DNA of 64,000 nucleotides from Lymantria dispar (GCA_032191425.1 CM063460.1:377001-441000); one strand, 5' to 3'; shown: positions 10,194-21,134, counted from the stretch's first letter. The notes: a model not told the origin generated them from the sequence alone. Numbers and translations: made by a program.

Positions 10194-10996
10194 ATACTAA
10201 CCTATGTTGGGCAGTCCGGCTGGAGAGGCCTCGGTACGGTGTCAAGACCGTAGAGGCCTTCCGGCCGGTGCTGATGGAGTGGTTGGAGCGGATGCACGGG
10301 GTGCTTTCCTTTCGACTGATGCAGATGCTGACGGGTCACGGTAGCTTCGCCAAGTACCTGCACAAGATCGTTAGGAGGGAAAGCACACCGTCCTGCCACC
10401 ACTGCGATTGCGACGAAGATACAGCGCAGCACACGCTCGAGGTGTGTGCCGCGTGGGCGGAGGAGCGCCGTGAACTCGTCACGATCATCGGTGCCGACTT
10501 GACGCTGCCGACCATCGCCAGGGAGATACTCGGCAGCATCAGGAACTGGGACGCGGTCGCCGCCTTCTCTAAGGCCGTTATCTCACGGAAGGAGGCGGCG
10601 GATCGTGCGCGAGAGGAATTTCTCTTCGGTGACACGTTTCGCCGCCGGTGACTCGGGCGGCGCAGGCGCGAGTACCTACGCCTCATGCCGCCCTAGCCGA
10701 GGCCGCGGGTGACCGGACCGGGGATTTTAGTCCGTCACCCGCAGAGAGGCCGACCGCGCGACGGTGACCGATGTCCCGGGACGGAGACGTCGAGAGGTGA
10801 GGATACCCGAAAGGGTATTCCATCGGGCCGACCACTGAGGACAAGGAAATCGGCACTGGTGGTCGGCTCAACAACGAAGGCAACGTGGGTACGGGTGGGT
10901 TATGGGCCTGCGCGCCGTCCTTTCGTCGCCTCGGACGGAATGGACAGCGTGTGCGCTTGCCATAGCCCACTCAAAAAAAAAATACTAACCTATGTT
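10194..10996 (+). mobile_element. 5'-truncated R1-clade LINE with 15-bp target duplication
   Basis: ATACTAACCTATGTT is repeated perfectly at 10,194-10,208 and 10,982-10,996, flanking a GC-rich insertion that ends in an A-run at 10,973-10,982. The 3' UTR (about 330 bp, GGACCGGGGATTTTAGTCCGT onward) matches the copy at 3,663-4,535. Confidence 0.85.
10209..10651 (+). pseudogene. R1-clade LINE ORF2 C-terminus
   Basis: The open frame from the insertion junction to the stop at 10,649-10,651 carries the zinc knuckle CHHCDCDEDTAQHTLEVC and a stretch (RPRYGVKTVEAFRPVLMEWL) nearly identical to the copy at 3,969-4,535. The residues upstream of 10,209 belong to the target and are not part of the element. 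The reading frame ends at TGA just before a GGGCGGCGCAGGCGCG segment that in the other copy is still coding (GRRRR), so this copy stops slightly early. It is a dead 5'-truncated fragment. Confidence 0.8.
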
Positions 10997-11104
10997 ACTG
11001 GTATGTGGCATGGTAGAGTAGGTCAATTTCCCTCCTATTGTGGAGGAGGCTCGAGCCCGACAGGGACCTGTATGAGCCGAGATGAATTATTTTAATAACC
11101 ATAT

Positions 11105-11160
11105 ACATAGCGACATTGCCCGCAGAATTAGCACGTTGAAGTGGCAATGGGCAGGTCGAC
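11105..11160 (+). repeat. small RTE LINE coding fragment
   Basis: The plus frame reads RISTLKWQWAG, matching ISTPQWQWAGHIARR in the copy near 51.4 kb. It is too short for more. Confidence 0.45.
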
Positions 11161-11169
11161 ACCAGTTTC

Positions 11170-11552
11170 TTTTTTTATTTTTTTTTATTTTGTTGTTCTT
11201 CCACAGACCTTTGTCCGTGCCTTTTTTGCCGTGTATTTTTTTGTAATAATCGATTTTTATATTCGATTATCAAAATAACAAAAAATCGATTATTTTTATA
11301 TTAAAATTAATCGATTATTTCACTGGCAGATTTTCCTAAAAAAGAAAGGACATCACAATACTGCGTGCAGTGTTTCATACTATATTAGAAAATAAAACTC
11401 ACATTTCGTAAAAAAAAGATCATCATAATCCTGTTGGGAGAAAAATTATTTATTTTTGATTAATCAATTATTTTATAATCGATTTTTTTTAAAGAAGAAA
11501 AATCGATTTTTAATTAATCGATTATTTTCCCTCCAAGTCACATCCCTAGTGT
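11170..11552. repeat. AT-rich element with repeated ATCGATTA, hAT-like end
   Basis: Multiple AATCGATT motifs fill the stretch, and it ends CTCCAAGTCACATCCCTAG, resembling the AGGGATG ends of the hAT-type MITE at 57,005-57,491. I could not find the left terminus. Confidence 0.35.
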
Positions 11553-11719
11553 GACTTCATGTCTGCCGGGGTTTTCTACTCTGTACTAGTAATTGATGTT
11601 CTTGGTGAAAACCCCCATATTGTTGGTCTTCGTCTGTCCTCTTGATTTGATTTGTTTTGTGTCTATAATTGATGTTGGCTCATGATTTATGGATGCTGAA
11701 TGATTGAGATACTTTTGTT

Positions 11720-14115
11720 ACTTTAATGGTGGTTAACTCCATGTGCATACATTTTATTGTCATTTACTGAGATGATGATAGTCTGAACTCTTTCATTACC
11801 TTTTCATCTCTATGTTTTATTGCCATCTTCTTGATATATTCCAGTATGGTACCAGAGTCCTGATCCATGGACTTCCTCATGAGTTTCCAAATGGCGTCTT
11901 CACGGATGTTTGTGTAGTAAGTGCAGGATCTAGTATGCTTGGAGATGGCAAACACGGCGTGTTGTTTACTGTTATGTAGGTTTTGCACTGAATCCCTTGT
12001 CTTGATGATGATGACATTAGGTGCGCCGAGTCCCTGTGCCTCGTGGATGGTTCGGAGTTTGGAGCACTCACCGGTGCCGTGTCCCTTTGCCCTGAGGCTT
12101 TCTTTTTCTGCCTGGGTGTGCGACAGGTATAGCGTCTCAGGAAGGTCCGGTGGTATGACAGCGTCGGTGTATGTATATGTTCAGGGATTTTATGATCTTG
12201 TTTGACGAGTATATGCCGTTATAATTGCTCTGTAAGGCATAGCTCACCGAGGGGTGCACAACAGTTCTTGCGTTGCCGATGGTGTAGTTAGAGGCTTACC
12301 ATGTCTCAATTCAAATAGGTTATCCCGATCTATAAAAGGAATTTGGTTGGTGTCGCCAATGAGGAGGAGTTCTTTGGCTTTAACAGTTCGCATTATAGTA
12401 AGACTATGGAACCGAAGTGGTTTATAAGCGCTTCATCTATTATTAACCGATAGAACGCTTGCTTTTTACTCGTTCTGACTCCGTTTGTCAAGGCTGATGC
12501 TACTGTATAGACGTTCTTGGCCGCCTTTTCTCCCATGCGTTGGGTAATTCTATTTTTGAGATCTTCTTTTGCTTTGAGCAGTGGTTTTAAAACGACGTGG
12601 TGTGCGGGGTTGAAATTGTTCACAATCCAGGTTGATTTGCCGCATCCTGGGACTCCATTTACCAGGGTGATCTTGTCCGGTATTTCCCATGTACTCGCTT
12701 CCAGATCTCTGGCTCGTTTTAGGATTTTCTCTGTGAGCCAGATTTCGGTGAATTTTGCGGTGACTACAATGGGGTCGTGTTCTGGGGTGTGGAATGTAAT
12801 TCTACCTTTGTGGCTGCTTCATAGATGTCTACGAAGCCTTCCGTAGCACTAAACGCTGCCACGTGGGTTGAGATGGGTTTACCCGCCATGACCTCGCCTG
12901 TTTGATTGTTGTATACGGTGGCCTCTTCTTCCTCGAGTCTGACTTTCAGCAACCCTTCGTGTATCTTACTGGCGGTAAGGGCTTTGACGGTTATTGTGCC
13001 TTCTAGGATAGCCATGTATTCAAGGAAAGCATTTATATACAGGTCCATCGTTGTGTTCACCGGCCGGTAGCCTGATGGTTTGATAATTCCTTTTTCGGCG
13101 TTTGTGCTTGGTTGTGCATGTTCTTCTGTAATAAGTGAGTAGTATTCTTCTCTGGTAAAAGCCTCTAGTGCGGAAGCCAGTCTCGTCGTGTTCTTTTCCT
13201 CACCGTGTTTTGTGGTGATGGCGGCGAGGCTTAAGAGTGCTTTAACCGTGCTGAATTTTGCTTTTGTTTTTGTTATGGTTTTTTCCCCGTTGTCGTTCTG
13301 CTAGTCTTTGCTTTGAAGCATAGCTAGTTCCGGCGGATCAGAGTTTGTTGGGCTTGATGTATTGGCTTCGTTCTGGATGTTGGTCGCGGGTTGTGATGTG
13401 TTTACAGAGGGGGGAGCAAGGAAGAAGCACAGGTCTTGACCTCTGTTCTCATAAGTTATAATCTCATGGTGTTTTGAGGCCATTATACAGCCCATATATT
13501 CCGCGACTTCTCCTTTGTCGAAGCCTATTGCCATTGCATCCACACTAATGGTTTTGGGGATGGTGTTGATGTTTTCTTCACTGTTTTTTGCAACGCTTTG
13601 GAGGAGAGCATTAGCTTGCGCAAATTGGGTCATTTTGGTTTTTCTGTTGAATATAAGTAGCATTTTATTGCGTGCTCGTATTAGCCGACATTGCGTGTTT
13701 CCTATCTGTATTGCGCTATAGGTGTTAAATTTTGATGATTTAAGTGTTGTTCTGCCAGTGCTTCCTTTTAATAGAACAGCTAGTCCTGGTGATATGGACA
13801 CCCTATTTTTTCTGTCCACATGGCAAAAGGCGATGCCTAGTCTTTCGCGATTTGTGGACATGGACAGAGCCACTGGGCACGTTCTTAACCCTGGTGTACC
13901 TGTTTCACCGTTTGCTAGCATTTGATACTCGGTGAGTATTTGTATATGCCTCTGTGCAGTTGCTGTTGTTAGATCGGGTTGTGTTTGCGCTGTTGGTTGG
14001 GTAATGATATTAGACCTAGGTGTTTGGTCTTTATTGAGCGTGCTATTCCTCTGTGATGCTCTACGTATTATCTTTTCAACGTAGGTGAAGAAAGGTGGCC
14101 TTGTAGCATCATTGC
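11720..14115 (-). pseudogene. endogenous viral element: RNA-virus replicase region with SF1 helicase
   Basis: Read on the minus strand, pieces of one long polyprotein run from about 14,110 down to about 11,765. From 14,110 to 12,764 the frame is continuous except for one in-frame TAG at 13,301-13,303. A frameshift follows near 12,790. The next frame holds the Walker A GVPGCGKST (about 12,635-12,660) and a DEA-type motif II. Further shifts or stops lie near 12,400 and 12,240. Beyond them are motif III (LIGDTNQIPF), motif V (TIHEAQG, near 12,040) and motif VI (ISKHTRS, near 11,930). The motif order and spacing fit a viral superfamily 1 helicase of the alphavirus-like supergroup, closest in feel to virga-like or negevirus-like insect viruses. 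Such integrations are known in insects. I see no polymerase or capsid. It is non-functional in this state. Assignment to a virus family is inference. Confidence 0.75.
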
Positions 14116-14119
14116 GACT

Positions 14120-14450
14120 ATGTATAAAGTTAAAATAAAGTATTAGTGTAACCGAATGAAGTTAGGTTACAGAATTAATTTATTGCGGTTGCTTTTATAA
14201 AAATTATTTCCCTAAAACGATATTTAAATAATTAATAACAATGTAACTACTTCAAATATTTACAATATGGCGTATAAAATATGTTTCGTTAATAATAACT
14301 TTTCAGAATACAGATAAGATATAAATCAACAGATAAAATAAAATATTAAAATAATGTAAATTAGATCTATATCATTAGAGGCCGCATTCATTATATCAAA
14401 TGTTGTTATGTATATTCTAAGAATTGTTCGTATGAACTAATTACACGTTA
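14120..14450. other. AT-rich flank, no gene seen
   Basis: AT-rich, with no repeat or coding feature recognised between the viral element and the nested transposons. Confidence 0.35.
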
Positions 14451-14594
14451 ATATATACAAATAAATAAAATTGAAGTGTCTGTTTGTAATGTCAAAATAA
14501 TACGTTTTGTTCTTTTTTTCTTTATTTATTTGGGACCTTTATTCTTTATGAATACGTAAGCCCCATCGTACCCTAAACTTAAATATAAAAATAA

Positions 14595-15870
14595 TAGGTC
14601 TTTACCTATGTAATTGCCGTTCTGCAGTACTGGCCATTTCAAATCAAAATAATTTTTGTTTGGCTAAGAATTCTAATTTCAAATTAATTTTATTTTAAAA
14701 CATGAAATTCATTTTCCAAAAGTAGTCCTTTGTTTATTGATTAGTGTTATGTTTTCATAGCATTTCAATCTTTTTCGTCATCATGGATACGTTAAAAATT
14801 CGAGTAATTATGAAATATGAGTATCCTCGTGGCAGCAACGCGGCACAAGCGGCACACAACATCAACGACGTTTACGGAGCTAGCACTACAAACCAACGCA
14901 CCGCCTGTTATTGGTTTGCTCGCTTCCGTTCTGGAAATTTCGACCTGAAAAATGAACCTCGCAGTTGTCCGAAGACTTTGGTCGACAATGACAAATTAAA
15001 GGCGATTGTGGAAGCCGATGATACACAATCTACGGCTGAATTAGCAGCAGCTTTCGACGTTAGCGTCAAAACAATATTGGTCCATTTGCGTCAAATTGGC
15101 AAGGTAAGAAAGCTTGACAAATGGAGGCCCCACGAACTCAATGATCGCCAGCGCGTCGAGACATGCCTTGCATTGCTCAACAGACATACAAATGAAGGAA
15201 TTTTGAAACGCATTGTTAATTGCGATGAAAAATGGATTCTGTTTGATAACCGCAAGCGCTCAGCAAGTTGGTTGGATCCTGGTTCAGCACCTAAACAATG
15301 CCCTAAACGAAAGCTTACCCCTAGAAAAGTGATGGTCACTGTTTGGTGGTCTAGCGCCGGTGTGATTCATCACAGCTTCTTAACAAACGGGGTGAGTATT
15401 ACTGCAGATGTGTACTGTGAAGAACTGAACACAATGATGGAGAAGCTGGCACATCTCCAACCAGCATTGGTCAATCGCTCGTCTCCGCTGCTCCTGCACG
15501 ACAATGCGCGACCTCATATTGCACAGAATACGGTCTCCAAGTTGCAAGAACTGGAGTTGGAAGCTCTCCGTCATCCGCCAGATCATCACCAGACCTTGTG
15601 CCTACAGACTACTTCTTTTTTCAGAATTTGGATAACTTTTTGGCGGGCAAGAAATTTAATATCCGAGAGGCAGTACAAAATGCCTTTGAAGAATTTGTTG
15701 CCTCCCGTCCAGCTGATTTCTTTAAGAAGGGCATCAATAAACTGCCACTGCGTTGGCAAAGATGCATTGATTGCATGGGCGATTACTTCGATTAATACAA
15801 ATAAAAAATACATGAAAAAGATCGTTTAATTTTTTTCATTCATAACGGCAATTTCATAGGTAAAGACCTA
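14595..15870 (+). mobile_element. full-length mariner (DD34D) element
   Basis: Terminal inverted repeats of about 27 bp are visible: TAGGTCTTTACCTATGTAAT at the left and the reverse complement of TAGGTCTTTACCTATGAAAT at the right. The outer TA at each end (14,595-14,596 and 15,869-15,870) is the usual target duplication. The length, about 1.27 kb, is normal for mariner. Confidence 0.85.
14783..15795 (+). pseudogene. mariner transposase, frameshifted
   Basis: This would be a cut-and-paste transposase of about 337 residues. The ATG at 14,783 (MDTLKIRV) is preferred over the upstream one at 14,744, because family members start with a short run before the helix-turn-helix. The N-terminal half carries paired HTH motifs. 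Catalytic Asp 1 is in CDEKWILFDN and Asp 2 in LLHDNARPH. The third Asp is in PTDYFFF, but it lies in another frame because of a small indel near 15,575. The C-terminal part (FFKKGINKLPLRWQRCID to the stop at 15,795) is normal. With one frameshift between the second and third catalytic residues, the protein cannot be active. Confidence 0.85.
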
Positions 15871-15923
15871 ATATAATATAAATACAGTACGAAGGTAATA
15901 TAATATAAATACAGTTGCTATAA

Positions 15924-16268
15924 TTAACTACTACGATGAACCGCCAGGTTATATAAATGCTTTGCAGGTTCAGACGTTGGATTTGCCAACATAGTTTGGA
16001 CAATGCCAACATCCGAATCATTGATGCAATAAGCTTGTTTTATTAAATCTCTTTCGTGTTGATTCTGGACACATTCTATCAACAAGTGTTGAACATCATC
16101 AACAACGCCGCAGGTATCGCAGTTGGGTGAATTCGATTTACCCATGAGGTACGCAAACTGTTGGAAAATGTCCAGAACGCACTCTATGAGCTATAATTAC
16201 ATCCAATCTTGTTATTTTGCTCTTGATAACGAACCAAGGAATTTGAGGAGGCTGATGCTGCATAGTTT
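15924..16268 (-). pseudogene. C-terminal fragment of a jockey/I-superclade LINE
   Basis: On the minus strand, RVRSGHFPT is followed after a frame change near 16,145 by a zinc-knuckle-like CDTCGVVDDVQHLLIEC (C-x2-C-x7-H-x4-C) and about 45 more residues to a stop at 15,924. Such a tail follows the RNase H region in several insect LINE clades. I cannot pick the clade from this little. It is 5' truncated at the target duplication. Confidence 0.6.
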
Positions 16269-16816
16269 TACGTTTTGTTCTTGCTCACACGATTATCTAC
16301 ACGATACCTATGCATAAAGATCAGTTTAAAAATGTTTTGTCTGTCTGTCTATTGGTTCTGGGTAATCATCCAAACGACTGAGCCGATTTTAATAATATTT
16401 TATTACCAGTTCGGTATCTGGTAGTAGGTACCTATCGATATTAACTCTGGCTATTTTTCCTCTCAGGAAATTCCTGTAAAATTTTGCCAAACTGAGGCCT
16501 CGTGGATTACCATCGTGTATAGTAATGTTTTCGAAGCCATTGGAGTTTTAAAATGCTTGGTTAAAGCGAGTGAAACTAAAGTGAAGTGAGGGTGGATTAC
16601 TAGTTACACATAAGTTTGTTTGTTTGTACATATTGAATGATCTGTTAAAGTGTTATCCATCACACGCAAACACCCTCAGAGTGTTGTTACAAATTACTAC
16701 TTCTCAGACGTCGATATTCAGTTCAGTGTGGTAATACCCTGGAGGGACTGGCCCGCGGCAATAGACATACGTCTATCGAGAGTGTAGCTATGTAGGCGTT
16801 CCTACTACTTCTGAAC

Positions 16817-16985
16817 GATGTCATCTCAGCTTCTAAACGTCACACTGCTGGGTTCGACTCTCCTCTCGAATAAGAAAGAAATTCACTTACTATAGGTACC
16901 ATTTTGATCAGTCGTGTTGATATAGGGGTTTTATTTCGAGTTTTTCTTCTTTTGCATAGATGTTATTTGCGTATTATTTGAATTA
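16817..16985 (-). repeat. SINE-like family S, partial copy
   Basis: CATCTCAGCTTCTAAACGTCACACTGCTGGG through GTTTTATTTCGAGTTTTTCTTC. The head is missing. Confidence 0.55.
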
Positions 16986-17065
16986 TATACGAGATATATG
17001 TAAGTACATATATTACAATGACGCGCATGCTCTTCATGTTAGCCCGTTCGTATATAACAATATAA

Positions 17066-18397
17066 TAAGTTTGGAAAAAGTCACTAATTATGCCTATATT
17101 TAAAAGCGGAAACAAACATAATATAGCTAACTATCGAGGTATTTCAAAACTGTCTATCATACCAAAACTTTTTGAAAAAATAGTTTTTGACTCTTTGAGT
17201 TTAGCAGTTAAGCACTTGCTTATACCTAATCAGCACGGTTTTATTACTGGTAGATCCGTTGAGTCAAATTTAAGTGAATTCACTAACATAGCTTTAAATG
17301 CAATGGATAGCGGTTATCAGGTTGATGCCGTGTATACAGATTTTTCAAAAGCCTTTGATAAAATCTCACACTTATTATTAATAAGAAAACTTGAGGATTT
17401 TGGTATATGTGGTGATCTTCTTCGGTGGCTTACATCTTACTTACGTGATAGAACTCAGGCTGTTGCTGTTAAGGGATTTACATCCAGTTTTGTACCAATA
17501 AGTTCAGGCGTGCCTCAGGGATCACACCTTGGCCCCCTACTCTTTAATATTTTTATTAATGGAATATTATGATGTTTTCATAATTCAAAAGCATTATTAT
17601 ATGCTGACGATACTAAAATTTTTTCTGTTATAAGATCTTCTGACGACTGTAAACTATTTCAAAATGACCTGCACACATTTTATAATTATTGCATAGATAA
17701 TAATCTTAAATTAAACATTGATAAATGTTATACAATTACATTCTCTCGCAAAAAATATCCAATAAATTACTTATATAATTTTAAGAATACTTGTATAAAA
17801 AGGGTAACCGAGGTGAAGGATCTGGGGGTACTCCTAGATGATACTCTTTCCTTTGTTCCTCATATCAATAGAATAACTGAACGTGCGTACAAGATGTTGG
17901 GCTTCGTCTTTAGACAATGCAAAGACTTCAAAAATATAAATACTTATTTAGTATTATACAATTCATTAGTAAGAACTCATCTGGAATTTGCATCAATCAT
18001 ATGGAACCCTATTTATGCGAAGTATAAGAATCAAATTGAGGGAATCCAGAATAAATTTGTACGTAGGCTTAGATATAGGTTTAATAATAGCTCAACTCAA
18101 CTGTTATCCTTGCAGCAACGGCGTGAGCATAGGGACCAGATATTTTTATATAAAATTGTGCACAGTATCGTAGACTCTCCGTATCTTCTTGGCCAGATAG
18201 ATTTCAGATGCCCAAGACTTACAGCTCGCTCTAATTCATTATTCTCAGTACCTACATGTAAAACTAATTATTCATTTAACCGATTCTTGGTAAGAGCTTG
18301 TAGAGCTTATAATGCTAGCTATAGTGAAATTGATGTATTCCATAAGGAACTTCCTCAATATGTTTCATTAATAAAGATGATAAGAACTGATGCTTAA
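17066..18397 (+). pseudogene. reverse transcriptase of CR1/jockey-like LINE, one nonsense codon
   Basis: The frame starts inside the fingers domain (WKKSLIMPIFKSG), continues through YTDFSKAFDKISH and SGVPQGSHLGPLLFNIFING, then meets an in-frame TGA at 17,570-17,572. The same frame reopens at once and carries the catalytic YADD box (ALLYADDTKIF) and the conserved EVKDLGVLLDDTLSF. It runs to a stop at 18,395-18,397. So the copy has a single nonsense change in the region present, plus loss of the 5' endonuclease. The active-site motif order is normal. The start at 17,066 is a truncation point and not a translation start. Confidence 0.8.
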
Positions 18398-18410
18398 TTT
18401 ATAACTATAA

Positions 18411-18732
18411 TCTATACCAATAAATAAAATTGGAGTGTCTGTTTGTAATGTCAAAATAATAGGCTTTTTTCATGCTCACACGGTTATTTGCACGACACCT
18501 ATGCCTAAAATAGCAATTAAAAAATTTTTGTCTGTCTGTCTGTCTGTCTGTTTTTTCCGGGTAATCTTCAAAACGGCTGGACCGATTTCAAAAATTCTTT
18601 CACCAATGGGTAGCTATAATATCAGGGCGTAAACTAGGCTATATTTTATTCCGGTATTCCCACGGGAACGGGAACTACGCGGGTAAAACGACTATAACCT
18701 ATAACCGAAGCGAAGCGAGGGCGGGTTGCTAG
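18411..18732 (+). mobile_element. Helitron-like repeat (family H) in a LINE 3' UTR
   Basis: It starts TCTATACCAATAAATA after an A and ends GTTGCTAG before a T. Removing it rejoins the LINE 3' UTR. Confidence 0.7.
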
Positions 18733-18971
18733 TGTACTCTGTAATATTAATAATATTTGTCTACTGTTTTTGTTCTTAATTCCTTCCTCTATAATCTATA
18801 ATTTAGTTTCTATAGTTTTGCCACAGTTAGGATTTTTTTTTATTTGTCTTCACATTGTGTTATACATAAGTGAAAACTGTTTGGCTATTGTTACGTGCAT
18901 TTGTTTTTACCTTACCTGTATTTTTAAAAGCTGTATGTTTTCCTTAATAAATAAATAAATAAATAATAAGG

Positions 18972-19075
18972 AAATACGTATCCGCCCGTGACCATGAACG
19001 TTGCAAAGTGTTCGAAATGTCGGGCAATCAAAAATCAAGTACAAACGCGATGAAATCTGTAAAGTAGTTTTATAT
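18972..19075 (-). repeat. unclassified repeat family G fragment
   Basis: CCCGTGACCATGAACGTTGC, GTGTTCGAAATGTCGGGC and CGCGATGAAATCTGTAAAGT recur in the same order or inverted at 23,590-23,755, 24,037-24,170 and 39,152-39,345. The family is common in lepidopteran sequence, but I cannot name it. Confidence 0.45.
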
Positions 19076-19204
19076 ACAATGTTTTATACTCGCGTAAACA
19101 TCAATTAAACATTGTGTATACAATAGTATATTGTACATTAAATACAACATCAGTCGGCTCGTCGAACAGTGTGTACTTGCGGGCAACTAACATACAAATA
19201 CCAA

Positions 19205-19470
19205 CTAGTTGTATCGGTACCGGTGGTCGACCCAATGGCGAAGGGCAGGAGATACGATGGGTTATGTAGCCACACGCCACCCGTCTCCCCGGACGGAGCG
19301 GACGGCGTGTGCGGTACTGAATTTTTTGTTCTCCGTGGCCAGCCCGGCAGGATACACTGTAGGATACCCTCCTTTAACGGCGATCGCCGTCGCGCGATCA
19401 GCCTCTCTGCGGGTGTCAGATTAATCCCCTGTCCAGTCACCCGGGGCCCCTGCTAGGGTCCAGTCGTACC
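19205..19470 (-). repeat. degenerate R1-clade LINE 3' UTR
   Basis: GTCGACCCAATGGCG, CCGGACGGAGCGGACGGCG and CAGCCTCTCTGCGGGTGTCAG match the 3' UTR of the other R1-type copies in order. No coding part remains. Confidence 0.5.
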
Positions 19471-19870
19471 CTTTTTTTTTTCACGCTGTGGAAATGCATT
19501 TACGCACTATCCCTCCGCCGGTGATGGACGAGGAGAGTGTGTGTGGGACTCGCCGGCCACATAAGCGACCGGAATACCCACTAAAACCGCAGCGGCCCCT
19601 TCTGCGCTTTTACGGGATGCCAGAGAGATCGTCTGATGATATTCTATCCCCGACACCCCAACGCTTGGCTGTCTGGCCACGTCCTGTCATCAATCAGGGC
19701 GGTGCCGGTGCGGTGGGAGGAGCAGCGCATGAAGGCGTCTCCTCCTCCCTGGCCGCCGTCGGTGTAGCGAGTCAGCGGACGCAAGCGCCTCGCGTGCCCG
19801 CTCCGCGGCCTCCTTCCTTATCATGACAGCCTCAAAAGAAGGAGGCCATCGACGACCAGTAGGACCGGTC
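19471..19870 (-). mobile_element. second R1-clade LINE subfamily, 5'-truncated
   Basis: A T-run at 19,471-19,480 marks the tail. The minus frame at 19,690-19,860 ends AVMIRKEAAERAREAL then RRRPGRRRR, the typical basic end of R1-type ORF2, but the DNA differs clearly from the other copies. A possible target duplication is TCGTACCC left and TCATACCC right, with one mismatch. Confidence 0.55.
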
Positions 19871-20158
19871 ATACCCTACCCTCATTCTCTACAATAAGAG
19901 GTATGTTAAAGAGAAAACTCGACCCCAGTGCTAGAACGTACTTACGTACAGTTGAAATAAACCTTCATATAATGCGTATACTTTCTGAATTCATAGTAAG
20001 GTCTCTGTGTACTTCATTAGCTGTCTTCACAACTTCGCTAACACAAACAATATTCTTTTTTTGTTGTATTCATATTAATTATTAATGTGCATAGATACAA
20101 TATTCTTCAGTCGAATACATTATTAGTTCCACAATCTGAATATAACCAAGTCTTGTGT

Positions 20159-20531
20159 AAATTTCTTTATAACATATTTTTTTTTTATGGCTGGGCTATG
20201 GTAAGCGCACGCGCGGTCCAGTCCATCCGGGGCGATGAAAGGACGGCGCGCGGGCCCATAACCCACCCGTACCCACGTCACCTCGTTGTTGGGCCGACCA
20301 CCGGAGCAGATGTGACTTGTCGTCAGTGGTCGGCCTGACGGAATACCCTTTCGGGTAACCTCACCTCTCGACGTCCTGGGACGTCGGTCGCCGTCGCGCG
20401 GTCAGCCTCTCTGCGGGTGACGGACAATTCCCCGGTCCGATCACCCGCGGCCTTGACTAGGGCGGCATTAGGCGCAGATACTCGCGCCTGCGCCGCCCGA
20501 GTCGCCGGCGGCAAATTTCTTTATAACATAT
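20159..20531 (-). mobile_element. severely 5'-truncated R1-clade LINE, 19-bp target duplication
   Basis: AAATTTCTTTATAACATAT is present at 20,159-20,177 and 20,513-20,531. Between them are a poly-A tail (as T), the 3' UTR and the last few codons (RRRLGRRRREYLRLMPP). The 19-bp duplication is perfect. Confidence 0.85.
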
Positions 20532-20696
20532 AGCATTACTTGACATTGTGTAAGTTATACATAATAACAGTACAAGTCGCGTCGTTATCGTCAATTGAAT
20601 GCTGACTACCAAATTATGATTCCTCTGGATATTTCGACAGAACATGATAATACTACACATATACTGCCACTGTTATTTCAAATTCACTAGGTACAC

Positions 20697-21118
20697 TAAG
20701 TCCATCCATCAGCCAACAGACGTCCACTGCTGGACATAGGCCTCTCCACGAGAATATCACTCGGAACGGTCCTGTGCCACTTGCATCCAACGGTTCCCTG
20801 CGACTTTGAAAATGTCGTCAGTCCACTTAGTAGGGTAGTACGCTGCGTCGTCCGATTCGTGGTCGCCACTCGAGAACCTTTATTCGCTAATGGTTGTCGA
20901 TTCGACGAACCACGTGGCCTGCCCATTTCAACGAGCTATGTCGGTTACACCCGTTGTTCTACAGATCGTCGTGTTCGGGATTTTATCACGTAGAGAAATA
21001 CCGAGCATTCATAGAACGTCGAACGAACGTGAGTGACTTTGAGCTTTTTTATGAGACCGACATTTAGCGAGCACGTTTTAGTGCCGTATGCCATCGTTGG
21101 TAACACACACTGGTTATA
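20697..21118 (-). repeat. RTE-clade LINE 3' end
   Basis: On the minus strand it reads RPRG, then a W-rich C-terminus and ends at GTCCAGCAGTGGACGTCTG. The text CGTCGTCCGATTCGTGG and ACTCGAGAACCTTTATTC matches the other RTE ends at 42.3, 46.1 and 51.1 kb. Frames are broken. Confidence 0.65.
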
Positions 21119-21134
21119 AACCTTTGTTTTAAAA

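Larger units (their letters stand above)
10161..11087 (+). repeat. family S copy split by an R1-type LINE
   Basis: The left piece (10,161-10,208, CAAGAGAAGGTAAACTCG) and right piece (10,997-11,087, CATGGTAGAGTAGGTCAATTTCCCTCC) rejoin to one family S element when the R1-type insertion is taken out. It lies in tandem after the copy at 9,956-10,160. Confidence 0.7.
14501..16282 (-). mobile_element. 5'-truncated non-LTR retrotransposon with 14-bp target duplication
   Basis: TACGTTTTGTTCTT is present at 14,501-14,514 and again at 16,269-16,282. The insert begins with a T-rich tail (minus-strand poly-A), includes a 3' UTR and ends in the LINE coding fragment near 16,260. A mariner has jumped into its 3' UTR. 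Confidence 0.75.
14453..16603 (+). mobile_element. Helitron-like repeat (family H variant), split by a LINE
   Basis: The left piece 14,453-14,514 (CAAATAAATAAAATTGAAGTG) and right piece 16,269-16,603 (CTTGCTCACACGATTATC to GGATTACTAG) form one repeat when the intervening 1.75 kb is removed. It is flanked by T on the right. It resembles the variant copy at 46,574-46,915. Confidence 0.6.
17040..18970 (+). mobile_element. 5'-truncated CR1/jockey-like LINE
   Basis: The element comprises the reverse transcriptase frame, a 3' UTR interrupted by a Helitron-like repeat (18,411-18,732) and a tail of (AATA)n at 18,944-18,969. The AATA-type tail fits CR1-related clades better than poly-A LINEs. Confidence 0.7.

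Noticed and set aside
12517..12846. 109-codon plus-strand frame
   Set aside because: Antisense to the viral helicase segment, whose motifs lie on the minus strand.
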